DNA from: JALOOX01 sp964557955
GTDB taxonomy: Bacteria > Desulfobacterota > Syntrophobacteria > Syntrophobacterales > Syntrophobacteraceae
Direction: 5' to 3'
Assembly: GCA_964557955.1 (NCBI GenBank)
Contig: CAZLCS010000030.1
Coordinates: 1-64,000, forward strand
DNA: 64,000 bases
Shown here: piece by piece, positions 17,255 through 27,748 of the stretch
Position numbering within the stretch: the first letter of the stretch is position 1
Layout of the letters: each line of letters opens with the position of its first letter
Made by a program: the position numbers and the translations under genes
Notes under the pieces: model-generated
The model's database searches: none
What the model was told of the DNA's origin: nothing
Seen by the model: only the letters and a program-made list of their open reading frames with translations

Positions 17255-18060
17255 CTTATGAAATTCGGCAAGGTTGCAGCGATAAGAAGAGCCTTCGGGC
17301 GATTGAGACTTCACGGGAGCCCGGTTTCGGTTGTCACAGAAGCGTACAAGTTGCAGCGATAAGAAGAGCCTTCGGGCGATTGAGACGGTCGGAATGTGAT
17401 ATGGATCAGAGTGCGTGCGCCCAGTTGCAGCGATAAGAAGAGCCTTCGGGCGATTGAGACCGACCTCGCCGTCGCGGAAGCAGAAGCACGGCGACTCCGA
17501 GTTGCAGCGATAAGAAGAGCCTTCGGGCGATTGAGACTAGACCTGATCAACAATGCCGGGGCTAACCTCGATCACGTTGCAGGGATAAGAAGAGCCTTCG
17601 GGCGATTGAGACTCATCTGGTCTGTGATTTTCATGCTTTCCCCTTTTTTTATGTTGCAGCGATAAGAAGAGCCTTCGGGCGATTGAGACATCGGAGATGT
17701 TCCCCCAGGATATATGCCCGAAATGTGAGAAGTTGCAGCGATAAGAAGAGCCTTCGGGCGATTGAGACTGAGCGGCCAGGATAGGCTGTCTGCCGTGCGG
17801 GTGAGTTGCAGCGATAAGAAGAGCCTTCGGGCGATTGAGACTCATCAGGGTCTCCGAGCCAAGGCCGATCCTTGACAAGTTCTGTTGCAGCGATAAGAAG
17901 AGCCTTCGGGCGATTGAGACTGTAGAGTCATGCGCCCCTTCATGGCAAAATGCCCCCTCAGTTGCAGCGATAAGAAGAGCCTTCGGGCGGGTATGGTGTT
18001 GGCGGGATTTGGTGTGAATCAGGGATTCAGACGTGGGTTTTGAATCGGGCAGGAAGCGGC

Positions 18061-18867
18061 ATGGGTGGGATTCGAATCATCCGGGATTTCTTCTCGCAGC
18101 CTGAGGGCATGATGCGGACGCTGCGCATCTGCACTCCGGACGCCTGCGAGGCGGAGCCGGAGGGGCGGTTTCCGGTGCTGTACATGCTGGACGGGCAGAA
18201 TGTGCTCAGCCACCCGGAGTCCGCGGTCTATCACACGTGGTGCGCCAACACGACCCTGGATCGGCTGGTCCAGGAAGGGGCCATCCGCCCCTGGATCATC
18301 GTGGCCATCGATCACGGTCCCGACCGGTTCCGGGAGTACTCGCCGTGGTGGGAGCCGGCCGTGGGGGGCGGCGGGGGCGGCCGCGAGCTCGTCGACTTCA
18401 TCGTGAACCACCTCAAGCCGTTCGTGGACGGGGAATATCGGACGCTCGGCGAGCCTCACTGGACGGGAATCATGGGGGCCAGCCTGGGGGGATTGATGGC
18501 CCTCGTCATGGGCAGGTCCCACCCGGAGGTCTTCGGGCGCATCGGGGCGGTCTCGCCCACGGTGATGTGGGCCGACGGGGAGATCTTTCGGCACTGGGAC
18601 CGCCCGACGGGGCGCTGGTGCCGGCTCTACATGGATGTGGGGTCCCTGGAGCGCTACTGGTTCTACGACATCTTCCTGGACTACGTCGATGCGACCCGGC
18701 GCTTCCACGAGCATCTGAAGCGCATCGGGGTCCAGGACCACGAAATGCGCTACGTCGTGGCGCCCGAGCATTTCCACAACGAAGAGGCCTGGCAGGCGCG
18801 CCTCCCCGACATTTTCCGGTGGCTCCTGGCGGATGCCGAGGGGATCCGGGACGAAGTCCGAGAATGA
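18061..18867 (+). CDS. Esterase D-like alpha/beta hydrolase
   Basis: Protein of 268 residues of the putative esterase family (Pfam PF00756 type: esterase D, enterochelin esterase-like). It shows FPVLYMLDGQN near the N-terminus, the nucleophile elbow GASLGG (catalytic Ser), and a C-terminal EHFHNEEAW segment that supplies the catalytic His. There is no signal peptide, so it is probably cytoplasmic. ATG 18061 follows AGGAAG; an in-frame TTG at 18040 is less likely. The gene starts 72 nt after the decayed last CRISPR repeat and marks the end of the defence region. The substrate is unknown. Confidence 0.8.
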   Translation: MGGIRIIRDFFSQPEGMMRTLRICTPDACEAEPEGRFPVLYMLDGQNVLSHPESAVYHTWCANTTLDRLVQEGAIRPWIIVAIDHGPDRFREYSPWWEPAVGGGGGGRELVDFIVNHLKPFVDGEYRTLGEPHWTGIMGASLGGLMALVMGRSHPEVFGRIGAVSPTVMWADGEIFRHWDRPTGRWCRLYMDVGSLERYWFYDIFLDYVDATRRFHEHLKRIGVQDHEMRYVVAPEHFHNEEAWQARLPDIFRWLLADAEGIRDEVRE

Positions 18868-19285
18868 AGGGGTGGTCTGTCCGGTTCAGAGCGGGGCGCG
18901 GGTAGACCCCGCCCCTGGATTGCCCGTCAAACATTCGCACCAGGGGCGTTTATACTGGCCCGAATAAGCCGATCACTCACAATCGCCCGAGATACAGCCC
19001 TACAGAACAAGGTGAGCATGTTCGTCTTTCGCTATCCCTGCATGCTTTCCCAATGAAAGTACACCCGCCGTTCCGCCATGTTCTCAGCCGGCATCCAGGC
19101 CGTTTCCTGGATTGCGCCCAAGTGCATGCCGGAATGACAACGGCTTGCCGTGGATGGTTCATCGTTCGTTGTCACCCGCTGTCATTGCGGTTGACGGGGA
19201 TCCGGCCATTTGAAAGCCTCCGGGTTCCCGCCGGGGACATACGGGAATGACGATCGATACGGGTACCCCGACGTTTGGAAATGTG
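18868..19285. other. Intergenic region with degenerate REP-like sequences
   Basis: No convincing gene. A GC-rich imperfect hairpin (about 18892-18916, GGGGCG-c-GGGT against ACCC-CGCCCC) follows the esterase and could help end transcription, but no T-run follows. Further along, GCCGGAATGACAACGGC (19129) and ACGGGAATGACG (19241) resemble the GGGAATGAC-containing dispersed repeats common between genes in Deltaproteobacteria, here degenerate. Confidence 0.4.
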
Positions 19286-20443
19286 CTAAACGGTCGCTTC
19301 CACCGCCTCAATGCCATCGAGGAGCTCGTCAAGATCGGGCGTTCTCAGAAAATAGGCGTAGTTCCCCATGGCGTCGCTCAGCGCGTCGGGGACATGCCGA
19401 TGGGCGATGACGAGAGGGCCCAATCGCGCCAGCAGCTCTTCGTGGCCCAGCCGGTAGGGGGTGCCGTGGCGGCGCGCCGCATGAGCCACGTGGTATTTCC
19501 GCTCGAATGAAAATTCCTTACGGTCCCGGACCACCAGGTCGGCCCACCACTGAAAGAGATCGATGTCGCAGGCGTAGTTCATCATGTCCAGGGTGAAGCC
19601 CCCGGGAGGACGCACGTTCACCTCGAGGGCAAAGCAGGCCCCCGTGCCCTGCCGGAAAAACTCGATGTGGAAGAACCGCTCCCGGATGTCGAAGGCGGCG
19701 ACCGCTATGCGACCGAGCTCCTCGAGGTCGGCGGGGATCTCGCGCAGGGAATAATAGTGCATGGGACGGCGCTCGGAAACGATCTCCATGATTCCTTCGC
19801 TGAAGTGATGGGCCGTCCAGTGCACGATATCCCCGTGCCGGTTCGTGAGCCCGTCGAAGCTCAGGAGCTCGCCCGCCAGGACGGTCTCGACCAGGTAGCC
19901 GCGGGGAAGGTCGACGAGGACCGATTCGAGCCGATCCCGGTCCGTAACCTTGAACGTGCCGGCGGCGCCCACGCCCTGGTCCGGTTTGAAAATGACCGGG
20001 AATCCGTGTCGGGCGGCGAACTGCCGGACTGCTTCGGGGTCGTCCGCCGCGATGCCTTCGGCACACGGGATGCCGGCCGCCTTGAACCGCTGCTTCATTC
20101 CCAGCTTGCGTCGATTGGTCTCCAGGTCGCCGGGCTTCTGCCCGTAGACGTTGAAATCCTCGCGAAGCTTCGCATCGATTCCCAGCCAGAATTCCGTGTG
20201 GGACTCGATGCGGTCGATCTTTCCATACTCGTGGGTGAAAAAGCCGCAGGCGCGCAGCATGGCATCGTAGTTTTCCATGCTCTGGACCCGGTAATACCCG
20301 TTGAGCGCCACCTGGAGCTCGGGCCGCAGCTCCTCGAAGGGGGCGTCCCCGATGCCGAGGACGGTGGCGCCGGCCGCGTGGAGGGCAGTGCAGAAGTGAT
20401 AAAAGGTCGGTGGAAAATTGGGTGAGATGAAGACAACGTTCAT
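19286..20443 (-). CDS. ATP-grasp domain carboxylate-amine ligase-like protein
   Basis: Protein of 385 residues. The N-terminus (NVVFISPNFPPTFYHFCTAL) is a Rossmann-like preATP-grasp domain. The middle has FPVIFKPDQGVGAAGTFKV, the ATP-binding Lys and glycine-rich loop of ATP-grasp enzymes, and FALEVNVRPPGGFTLDMMNY provides the metal-binding Glu/Asn pair. These features indicate an ATP-dependent ligase that activates a carboxylate for attack by an amine or thiol. The substrate is unknown and the gene is alone on its strand, so context does not help. ATG 20443 is preferred with GGAG 7 nt upstream; a GTG directly before it is possible. Confidence 0.75.
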   Translation of the reverse strand: MNVVFISPNFPPTFYHFCTALHAAGATVLGIGDAPFEELRPELQVALNGYYRVQSMENYDAMLRACGFFTHEYGKIDRIESHTEFWLGIDAKLREDFNVYGQKPGDLETNRRKLGMKQRFKAAGIPCAEGIAADDPEAVRQFAARHGFPVIFKPDQGVGAAGTFKVTDRDRLESVLVDLPRGYLVETVLAGELLSFDGLTNRHGDIVHWTAHHFSEGIMEIVSERRPMHYYSLREIPADLEELGRIAVAAFDIRERFFHIEFFRQGTGACFALEVNVRPPGGFTLDMMNYACDIDLFQWWADLVVRDRKEFSFERKYHVAHAARRHGTPYRLGHEELLARLGPLVIAHRHVPDALSDAMGNYAYFLRTPDLDELLDGIEAVEATV

Positions 20444-20546
20444 CACGGTTCTCCGTACCGGTCTTGGCGATCGGTTTGCAGCAGCAGTCCCTCACGGCCC
20501 CTCGGGCCACCCTGAACGATGCAAAGGCCCACGGGGTCTGGTTTTC

Positions 20547-20585
20547 AACTCGAAACTCGAAACTCGAAACCCGGAACTCGAAACT
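20547..20585. repeat. Heptanucleotide tandem repeat (AACTCGA)n
   Basis: Five and a half units of period 7 (AACTCGA three times, AACCCGG, AACTCGA, AACT), just 3' of the LysR gene. The tract is flanked by GGTCTG and CAGACC, an inverted repeat that could pair across it. Related heptamer tracts occur at 34508 and 54949. Confidence 0.8.
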
Positions 20586-20600
20586 TTTCAGACCAGGCCG

Positions 20601-21503
20601 TCATCTCCGTTCCGCTGCAGCGGCCTGGAGGTAGCCCAGGAAGGCCGTGCCGAGCGGTGAGATCTGGCGCTTCTTGCGCTGTACGAGATAGAAGGGGCGG
20701 AGGAAGCGCACCCCCTCCGTCTCCAGGGTCACGAGGGTGCCCCGCTGGACGTCTTCGGCCACGGCCCGGGCGGAAAGGATGGAGATCCCGATGCGCGCCT
20801 TGATTCCCTGCCTCACGGCCTCCGTGCTTCCCATCTCGGCGACACCGTTCAAATGCGCCGGGTCGAACCCGTTCGCTTCGAGGATCTGGTGCATCACCAT
20901 CCGCGTGCCGGAGCCTTTCTCGCGCATGATGAACGGCTCGCCTTCGAGCTCCTCCAGCCGGATCGTCTCCCGTGCAGCCCAGGGATGGTCGGGGTAGACC
21001 GTCAGGACCAGCTCGTCCGAGAACGCCTCCTCGAGAACCACGCGGCGGTCGCTCCACCGGGCCCCGACCATGCCGATCTCGAGGCTCCCTTCGCGGATCC
21101 TGTCGATGACTTCTCCACTGTCCGAAATCTTCAGGGTGATCTGGATGGACGGGTACTGCGTTTTGAAGGCCCCGATGATTTCGGGCAGAATGTAAGTCCC
21201 GGGGATGGTGCTGGCGCCGATGAGGAGGTGTCCCGAAAGCTTTCCCTTGTACCGGTCCAGGGCCTGGATGGCTTCATCCCGCAGGGCGATGATGTTGCGG
21301 GCATAGCGGTAGAGGATCTTGCCTGCGGGCGTCGGAAGGACTTCCCGGCCCAGGCGGTCCACCAGCTTTTCGTCCAGGGTCTCCTCGAGGGCCCGGATGT
21401 GCTCGCTGACGGTGGGCTGGGTCAAGAATGAGGCCTCTGCGGCCTTGGTGAAGCTCTGAAGATCCACGACCCTGCAGAAGACTTCCAGGCGATGTATGTC
21501 CAT
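20601..21503 (-). CDS. LysR-family transcriptional regulator (CysB/CysL-like)
   Basis: LysR-type regulator of 300 residues. The N-terminal winged helix-turn-helix is clear (MDIHRLEVFCRVVDLQSFTK, then AAEASFLTQPTVSEHIRAL), followed by a type 2 periplasmic-binding-like effector domain from about residue 90. It resembles the group of LysR proteins that accompany selenium metabolism or cysteine regulation in Deltaproteobacteria, but the window has no selenium genes to support that. It lies between an ABC-F gene and an ATP-grasp gene on the same strand with 61 nt before it, so it may share transcription with the ABC-F gene. A heptamer repeat sits just beyond its stop. The ligand is unknown. Confidence 0.88.
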   Translation of the reverse strand: MDIHRLEVFCRVVDLQSFTKAAEASFLTQPTVSEHIRALEETLDEKLVDRLGREVLPTPAGKILYRYARNIIALRDEAIQALDRYKGKLSGHLLIGASTIPGTYILPEIIGAFKTQYPSIQITLKISDSGEVIDRIREGSLEIGMVGARWSDRRVVLEEAFSDELVLTVYPDHPWAARETIRLEELEGEPFIMREKGSGTRMVMHQILEANGFDPAHLNGVAEMGSTEAVRQGIKARIGISILSARAVAEDVQRGTLVTLETEGVRFLRPFYLVQRKKRQISPLGTAFLGYLQAAAAERR

Positions 21504-21564
21504 GTGTCCTCGCTGTTGATCGGGCGACTCTTCAAAAGGCCGCCCGTGATGGTGAAGGTTTCGG

Positions 21565-23559
<1,995 letters not shown>

Positions 23560-24059
23560 GATGGTGCGACTCCGACCTGAATCCTCCCGCCCCCAACGGT
23601 GCTGACTTGAGCTGATTGGGCTCAGGCCTGCAGGGTGCCATGGGCCAGACGAAGCTTGCCCATGTGAGACTTTTCGACCACGGGCGAGCTCCGCTTAGCC
23701 CGTGCCACCCCTCAAGTCAACGACATTGCCCCCCGTGGTGCGGGCCGCTTACCGAGAGTGAATGGTTGAGCCAGCGATTCTAACGCGATTTGCCGGTCTT
23801 TTCCAGGTTGCTTGCAGAAGATCGGCCGCCGGGAGCTTGACTGAGAATAGGGCTCCGGTTTCATGATGGTTTCATGAGTTCTCGGACAGCCTCCTGGAGG
23901 TCCTGGTGGCCGGGCCGTCGTGTGGCGGGGTGTCGAGAGAAACATTTGGCGACACCTCCGGATTCGTGCTAGATTTCGGACAGCGCCCCATCCGGCTGGA
24001 TGGTGGGATGGTGGTTCCGGCCCTGTTTGAACAAACTCCAAATTGCGGCGAGGCTGTCA
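23560..24059. other. Intergenic region between divergent ABC-F and HAD genes
   Basis: About 500 bases without a convincing gene. It includes a 6-bp-stem hairpin (ACGGGC/GCCCGT near 23680-23703) and, at 23879-23899, TTCTCGGACAGCCTCCT followed by GGAGG, which matches the right terminus of the hairpin element at 53232-53374; no matching left terminus is present. Promoters for both flanking genes should lie here, but I cannot place them with confidence. Confidence 0.4.
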
Positions 24060-24767
24060 TTGTCAATACACTCTCGATTGAAAGCGGTCATCTTCGATTG
24101 CGACGGTATTCTGGTCGATACGGAACCCCTCCATTATGCAGCGTTTCAAGAGGTCCTTCAACCGCTCGGTCTGGGCTTCGATTACGAACACTACCTGAAG
24201 CGCTACATCGGCTTCGACGACCGGGATGCCTTCCGCGAGGCTTTCCGGGAGGGAGCCAGGTCCCTGGGCGGCGGCCAGCTGTCGAACCTCATGCTGGCCA
24301 AGGAGGAGGCGCTGAAACGCATCATTGCCCGAGGTGTTCCGACATTTCCGGGCGTGGTCGAGCTGGTCCGCGAGCTGGCGGAAGGAGGGGTCCCGCTGGC
24401 GGTGGCATCCGGTGCGCTGCGCCAAGAGGTGGAAACCTTCGTCCTGAGCCTGGGGCTCCAGAAAGCTTTTCCGGTCATTGTGGCAGCCGACGAGGTGGAG
24501 CACAGCAAGCCGGATCCGGAGACCTACCTCAAGGCCATGGCAAGGGTGCGGGAGCATTTCGGCGTTGCGGATCTGAGGGCGCGGGAATGCGTCGCCATCG
24601 AAGACACTCCCGCAGGCATGCAGTCGGCCAGGCGGGCAGGGATGTTTGTGGTGGGAGTGGCCCACTCCTATTCCATCGAGGAGCTGAAGGGTGAAGCGGA
24701 TTACGTGGTCAGCGGGCTGCCGGAGCTGAGCCTCGCGCTCCTGGCTCGACTGGTGGACCACTCTTGA
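24060..24767 (+). CDS. HAD-superfamily phosphatase / beta-phosphoglucomutase-like
   Basis: HAD hydrolase of about 235 residues. Motif I is VIFDCDGILVDTEPLH (catalytic Asp pair), motif II is the Ser in LAVASGA, and motif III/IV is KPDPETYLKAM with CVAIEDTPAGMQSA. The helical cap between motifs I and II makes it a subfamily I phosphatase like phosphoglycolate phosphatase or beta-phosphoglucomutase. I take the TTG at 24060 as start because a GCGAGG lies just upstream and it places motif I about 10 residues in, as usual; an upstream ATG (24000) would add an unlikely Trp/Cys-rich extension. The exact sugar phosphate or phosphoester substrate is unknown. Confidence 0.82.
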   Translation: MSIHSRLKAVIFDCDGILVDTEPLHYAAFQEVLQPLGLGFDYEHYLKRYIGFDDRDAFREAFREGARSLGGGQLSNLMLAKEEALKRIIARGVPTFPGVVELVRELAEGGVPLAVASGALRQEVETFVLSLGLQKAFPVIVAADEVEHSKPDPETYLKAMARVREHFGVADLRARECVAIEDTPAGMQSARRAGMFVVGVAHSYSIEELKGEADYVVSGLPELSLALLARLVDHS

Positions 24768-24896
24768 GTTGAGTGATATTTCCCCGGTGCGGCTCGGAAG
24801 CAGGGAGAGCAGGCCCTCCGGCTGCTTTTGCGGCCGGGGGATGCGTGATCGACCCCGGGATCCGGAGTCCACGGAATTCTGCACAGGAACAAAGGC

Positions 24897-26303
24897 GTGA
24901 GAGGCATGACTCATTTGAGAAAAGGGGTGGCGACTTTCGCCCTCGCGGCATACCTCATCTTTCCCGCATCGGCGGTTTGGGCTCAGGGAGCGCCGAAGCC
25001 CCTGCCGGCACAGCCGATGTCCGTTCAGCAAGCCGTCGAGTACGGGCTGCAGTACAATCGCCTTCTGAAAGCCGCCGGACAGGACGTGGCTGCGGCAGGG
25101 CAGCAGGTAAGGCAGGCCCGGGCGGGCTTTCTGCCCAGGCTGGATGGCGGGTATCGTTTTCAGCACCTCAAAGACGATCCCATTGCCTCGCTGGGTGGTG
25201 AAGGCGTGGGGCAACAGCCGGGCGGGCCTGCGACATTCCAGACGGGCTATACGAACCAGAACCGTTGGGAGGTCGAGCTGTCTCAACCCCTCTTCACAGG
25301 GTTTGGGATCACGGCTCAACACAACATTTCCAGGATGGACCGCCGCATCGCCGAATATCGGCAGGACGGGACGCGACTGGATGTCCAGAGGGACATCCAG
25401 CGGGCATTCTTCCAGGTGCTGCTGGGGGAGAAGCTGGTGCAGGTTGCCAGGGACAACGTGAAGAGCCTCGAGGTACAGAAGAAGAATGCCGAAGCCAGCT
25501 ATCAGCAAGGCCTCACCGCCCTGAACGATGTGCTGAAAGCCGATGTGGCCGTCGCCCAGGCCCTCCAGAGGGAGCGCGCGGCCATCAAGGATGTGACGAT
25601 TCTGAGGTCCCGGCTCAACCAGCTCCTGGACCTTCCCGCTGCGACCAGGCTGGAGCTGGCCGAAGAGGAGATTGTCCTGCACCATATTGCGGACATCCAG
25701 CACCACTACGCGCTGGCTGACAGGCAGAGACCGGAGGTCCTGGAGTCGGATGAGGCCATACGGCAGGTGCAGGAGGGTATGACGGCGGCCAGGAGCCGCT
25801 ACTACCCGCAGGTTTCGGCTTTCGCTCAGTATTACCGGGACGGGAACGATTTCTTTGCCAACAACAACGAATTCACGAATGAGCACAATGCTGCGGTGGG
25901 GGTCCGCTTGAACTGGAACCTGTTCGAGGGGGGGAAGACGGATGCCTCCGTCAAGGAGCTGATGCACCGCCAAATGGCGCTCGAGGAGCGGCAGAAGGAC
26001 CTGGTGCAGCAGGTTCACCTCCAGGTGGAGGACGCCTATGAGCAGCTGCAGGTGGCCAGAGCCAACATTGAAACGGCCCGGGCCGCCCTCAAGCAGGCCG
26101 AGGAAAACGAGCGCATGACGACGCTCCAGTACAAGGAGCAACTGGTCATCTTCCTGGAGGTTTTGAACGCCCAGGTTTTTCTGGCTCAGACGCAGGCCGA
26201 CTACTATCAGGCCCTTTACGGCTATCGCATTGCCTGGGCCGACCTGGAGCGGGCGGTTGGAGGTCCCCTTTCAGATGCTGACGTGAAGCCGCTGAAGGAC
26301 TAG
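24897..26303 (+). CDS. TolC-family outer membrane efflux protein
   Basis: Outer membrane factor of 468 residues. A signal peptide is visible (basic start, then FALAAYLIFPASAVWA, cleavage after AQG or nearby). Two TolC repeats of long coiled-coil helices follow, each starting with a segment like MSVQQAVEYGLQYNRLLKAA and rich in Gln, Ala and Glu, with beta segments such as FQTGYTNQNRWEVELSQPLF between them. Such trimers form the exit duct for type I secretion or tripartite efflux. No pump or adaptor gene is adjacent; an HlyD-like adaptor with ABC components lies 20 kb away (43035-46223) and could be a partner. GTG 24897 with AGGA 8 nt upstream is preferred; ATG 24906 is the alternative. Confidence 0.9.
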   Translation: MRGMTHLRKGVATFALAAYLIFPASAVWAQGAPKPLPAQPMSVQQAVEYGLQYNRLLKAAGQDVAAAGQQVRQARAGFLPRLDGGYRFQHLKDDPIASLGGEGVGQQPGGPATFQTGYTNQNRWEVELSQPLFTGFGITAQHNISRMDRRIAEYRQDGTRLDVQRDIQRAFFQVLLGEKLVQVARDNVKSLEVQKKNAEASYQQGLTALNDVLKADVAVAQALQRERAAIKDVTILRSRLNQLLDLPAATRLELAEEEIVLHHIADIQHHYALADRQRPEVLESDEAIRQVQEGMTAARSRYYPQVSAFAQYYRDGNDFFANNNEFTNEHNAAVGVRLNWNLFEGGKTDASVKELMHRQMALEERQKDLVQQVHLQVEDAYEQLQVARANIETARAALKQAEENERMTTLQYKEQLVIFLEVLNAQVFLAQTQADYYQALYGYRIAWADLERAVGGPLSDADVKPLKD

Positions 26304-26957
26304 GTGACTGCCCGGGAGCACCTCGGATTTGTTCCCCGGCGCACATGGGTGGACATGGTCGATTCCTTCCTCGATGATCTCCGCCGGCCACGACCCGACC
26401 CGGGAGGTGGTGCGGCCGCAGCACACAGCGCTTTGCTCGGCATCGCTCTGGCGGAGAAGATCGTTTGTTTGGAGCGGAAACGCTTTGCTGGAAAGCATCC
26501 CGAATCCGAGCTCTGGGAGGATTGCTTTCTTAGAGTGAGCCGGCTGACCGATTCGTTCACCCGACTGCGCAGCGAAGATGTTCAAGCCTATCAGCAGCTT
26601 GCAGATGCGCTGCGCGATGGGGAGGCGGGGGGACGCCTCGAGGAGGCGCTGGCGGGAGCTGTCCAGTGCCCTTTGAATATCATGCGGGCGGCGCGGGGGG
26701 CCCTTGATCTGATCGAGGAGGTGGGGGGCCGGTGCCGGCGTTTCCTGGTGGCGGATGTCCTGGTGGCCTGCGAGCTCCTCGGCGCTGCCATTCTCGGCGC
26801 CTGCCACATCGCCGTCGCCAACCTCCCCCTCATGCAGGAATCCTCATTGCGTGCAACGTGGCTCGAGGAGCTCACGCACGAGCGGAACCTTGGAAATGAG
26901 CGGCTGAACGGTGTGAGAGCGGAACTCGAGGTGCGGAATGCGGCTGGCGGCAGATAA
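26304..26957 (+). CDS. Cyclodeaminase/cyclohydrolase (FTCD C-terminal / FchA-like)
   Basis: Protein of 217 residues, all helical, with PDPGGGAAAAHSALLGIAL near residues 31-49, the glycine-rich signature of the formiminotransferase-cyclodeaminase C-terminal domain and of the bacterial methenyl-tetrahydrofolate cyclohydrolase FchA. It would interconvert 5,10-methenyl- and 10-formyl-tetrahydrofolate, or deaminate formimino-tetrahydrofolate. It starts with GTG immediately after the tolC-like stop and overlaps the following pterin-binding gene by 20 nt, so both are probably one unit in folate-bound one-carbon metabolism, such as the Wood-Ljungdahl methyl branch. Confidence 0.8.
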   Translation: MTAREHLGFVPRRTWVDMVDSFLDDLRRPRPDPGGGAAAAHSALLGIALAEKIVCLERKRFAGKHPESELWEDCFLRVSRLTDSFTRLRSEDVQAYQQLADALRDGEAGGRLEEALAGAVQCPLNIMRAARGALDLIEEVGGRCRRFLVADVLVACELLGAAILGACHIAVANLPLMQESSLRATWLEELTHERNLGNERLNGVRAELEVRNAAGGR

Positions 26958-27702
26958 TCTGCATGCCCTGAATCCCGCTGTGGCTGACGCTCTGCGAAAT
27001 CTTGACCCGGCGCCCCTTCAGGAGCTGGCGAGGCAGTGCGAGCTTCCCGGTGTTCAGCTCCTCGATATCAACCCGGGATTTCTGGGCCGGCGCCACGAGG
27101 ACCGCATGGCTTTCATGGTGGAAGCGGTTCAGGAGGTGACCGGGCTCCAGCTCATCCTGGACAGCCCCAACCCCCGAATCCTGGCCAGGGGGCTTGCGGT
27201 CTGCCGCGAGAAGCCCGTGCTCAGTGCGCTCTCCCTGGAGGCGCATAAGCTCGATGAGCTGCTGCCTCTGGCCGCCGAGCACCGGACCCGCCTGGTGTTG
27301 CTGCTCATGGATGAACGATCCAGGGTGCCGCTGTCCATGGAGGAGCGCCTGGCCGTCGCCTCGGAGCTCAGGGAGCGGGCGCTGGCGGCGGGGCTGGATG
27401 ACGGAGATCTGATCTACGATCCGGTGCTCCCCAACCTGAGCTGGCCCGACGCTCCCGCCCATATCCGTGAAGTCATTCGAACCATCCGGATGCTCTCAGG
27501 CTGGTCCCTTTTCCCCGAACCCGCACAGACCATGGCCGGGCTCTCCAACCTTCGGAGCGGGCTGCGAAATCGCTATCCCCTCGAGGTGGAAACGGCCTGC
27601 CTGGGAATGCTGGCGGGCGCCGGGCTGGGGCTGGCATTGGCCAACGTTCGCCAGGAAGGCTTCATGACAGCCTTCCAAACCATTCGAACCTACACCGACT
27701 GA
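26938..27702 (+). CDS. Methyltetrahydrofolate:corrinoid methyltransferase-like (pterin-binding TIM barrel)
   Basis: Protein of 254 residues of the pterin-binding family (dihydropteroate synthase / AcsE type). LLDINPGFLGRR corresponds to the D-I-N pterin-binding strand, QLILDSPNPRILARGL to the D-S-x(n)-L segment, and DLIYDPVLPNL and TMAGLSNLRSGLRN to later barrel strands with the conserved Asp and the SN pair. AcsE-type enzymes move a methyl group from methyltetrahydrofolate to a corrinoid protein in the reductive acetyl-CoA pathway; that role is supported by the overlapping cyclohydrolase-like gene but not proven. No corrinoid protein or CO dehydrogenase genes are in the window. Confidence 0.78.
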   Translation: MRLAADNLHALNPAVADALRNLDPAPLQELARQCELPGVQLLDINPGFLGRRHEDRMAFMVEAVQEVTGLQLILDSPNPRILARGLAVCREKPVLSALSLEAHKLDELLPLAAEHRTRLVLLLMDERSRVPLSMEERLAVASELRERALAAGLDDGDLIYDPVLPNLSWPDAPAHIREVIRTIRMLSGWSLFPEPAQTMAGLSNLRSGLRNRYPLEVETACLGMLAGAGLGLALANVRQEGFMTAFQTIRTYTD

Positions 27703-27748
27703 GCGGGTGAGAAGCCCGGAGGCTGCTGGCGGGGCATGGGGGGAGAGT

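Larger units (their letters stand above)
14867..17989 (+). CRISPR. CRISPR array, about 40 repeats of 37 nt (type III-associated)
   Basis: I count 40 repeat copies. The 37-nt repeat begins GTTGCAGCGATA and ends GGGCGATTGAGAC; spacers are about 35-42 nt. Copies start for example at 14867, 14943, 15016, 15155, 15231, 16054, 17027, 17102, 17273 and 17884. Nearly all are identical; one (17576) has C to G at 17583. The last copy (17961-17989) matches only its first 29 bases, marking the old, leader-distal end. Inside the repeat GCC-TTCG-GGC can fold into a hairpin with a cUUCGg tetraloop. Two gaps of 100 N interrupt the array (15055-15154 and 17155-17254), so the true number is unknown. No cas6 is visible in the window. 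Confidence 0.99.

Noticed and set aside
14694..18017. Many apparent ORFs on both strands across the array, with repeating peptides such as CSDKKSLRAIET
   Set aside because: They are translations of the CRISPR repeat, whose 37 nt plus spacer often keeps a frame open; none has a ribosome binding site or codon bias.
23879..23899. Second full copy of the dcw hairpin element
   Set aside because: Only one terminus (TTCTCGGACAGCCTCCT) is present; no inverted partner or internal arms were found nearby.
24063..26141. A 692-codon open frame antisense to the HAD and TolC-like genes
   Set aside because: High G+C leaves antisense frames open; the + strand proteins have clear domains and a signal peptide, while the antisense product has none.
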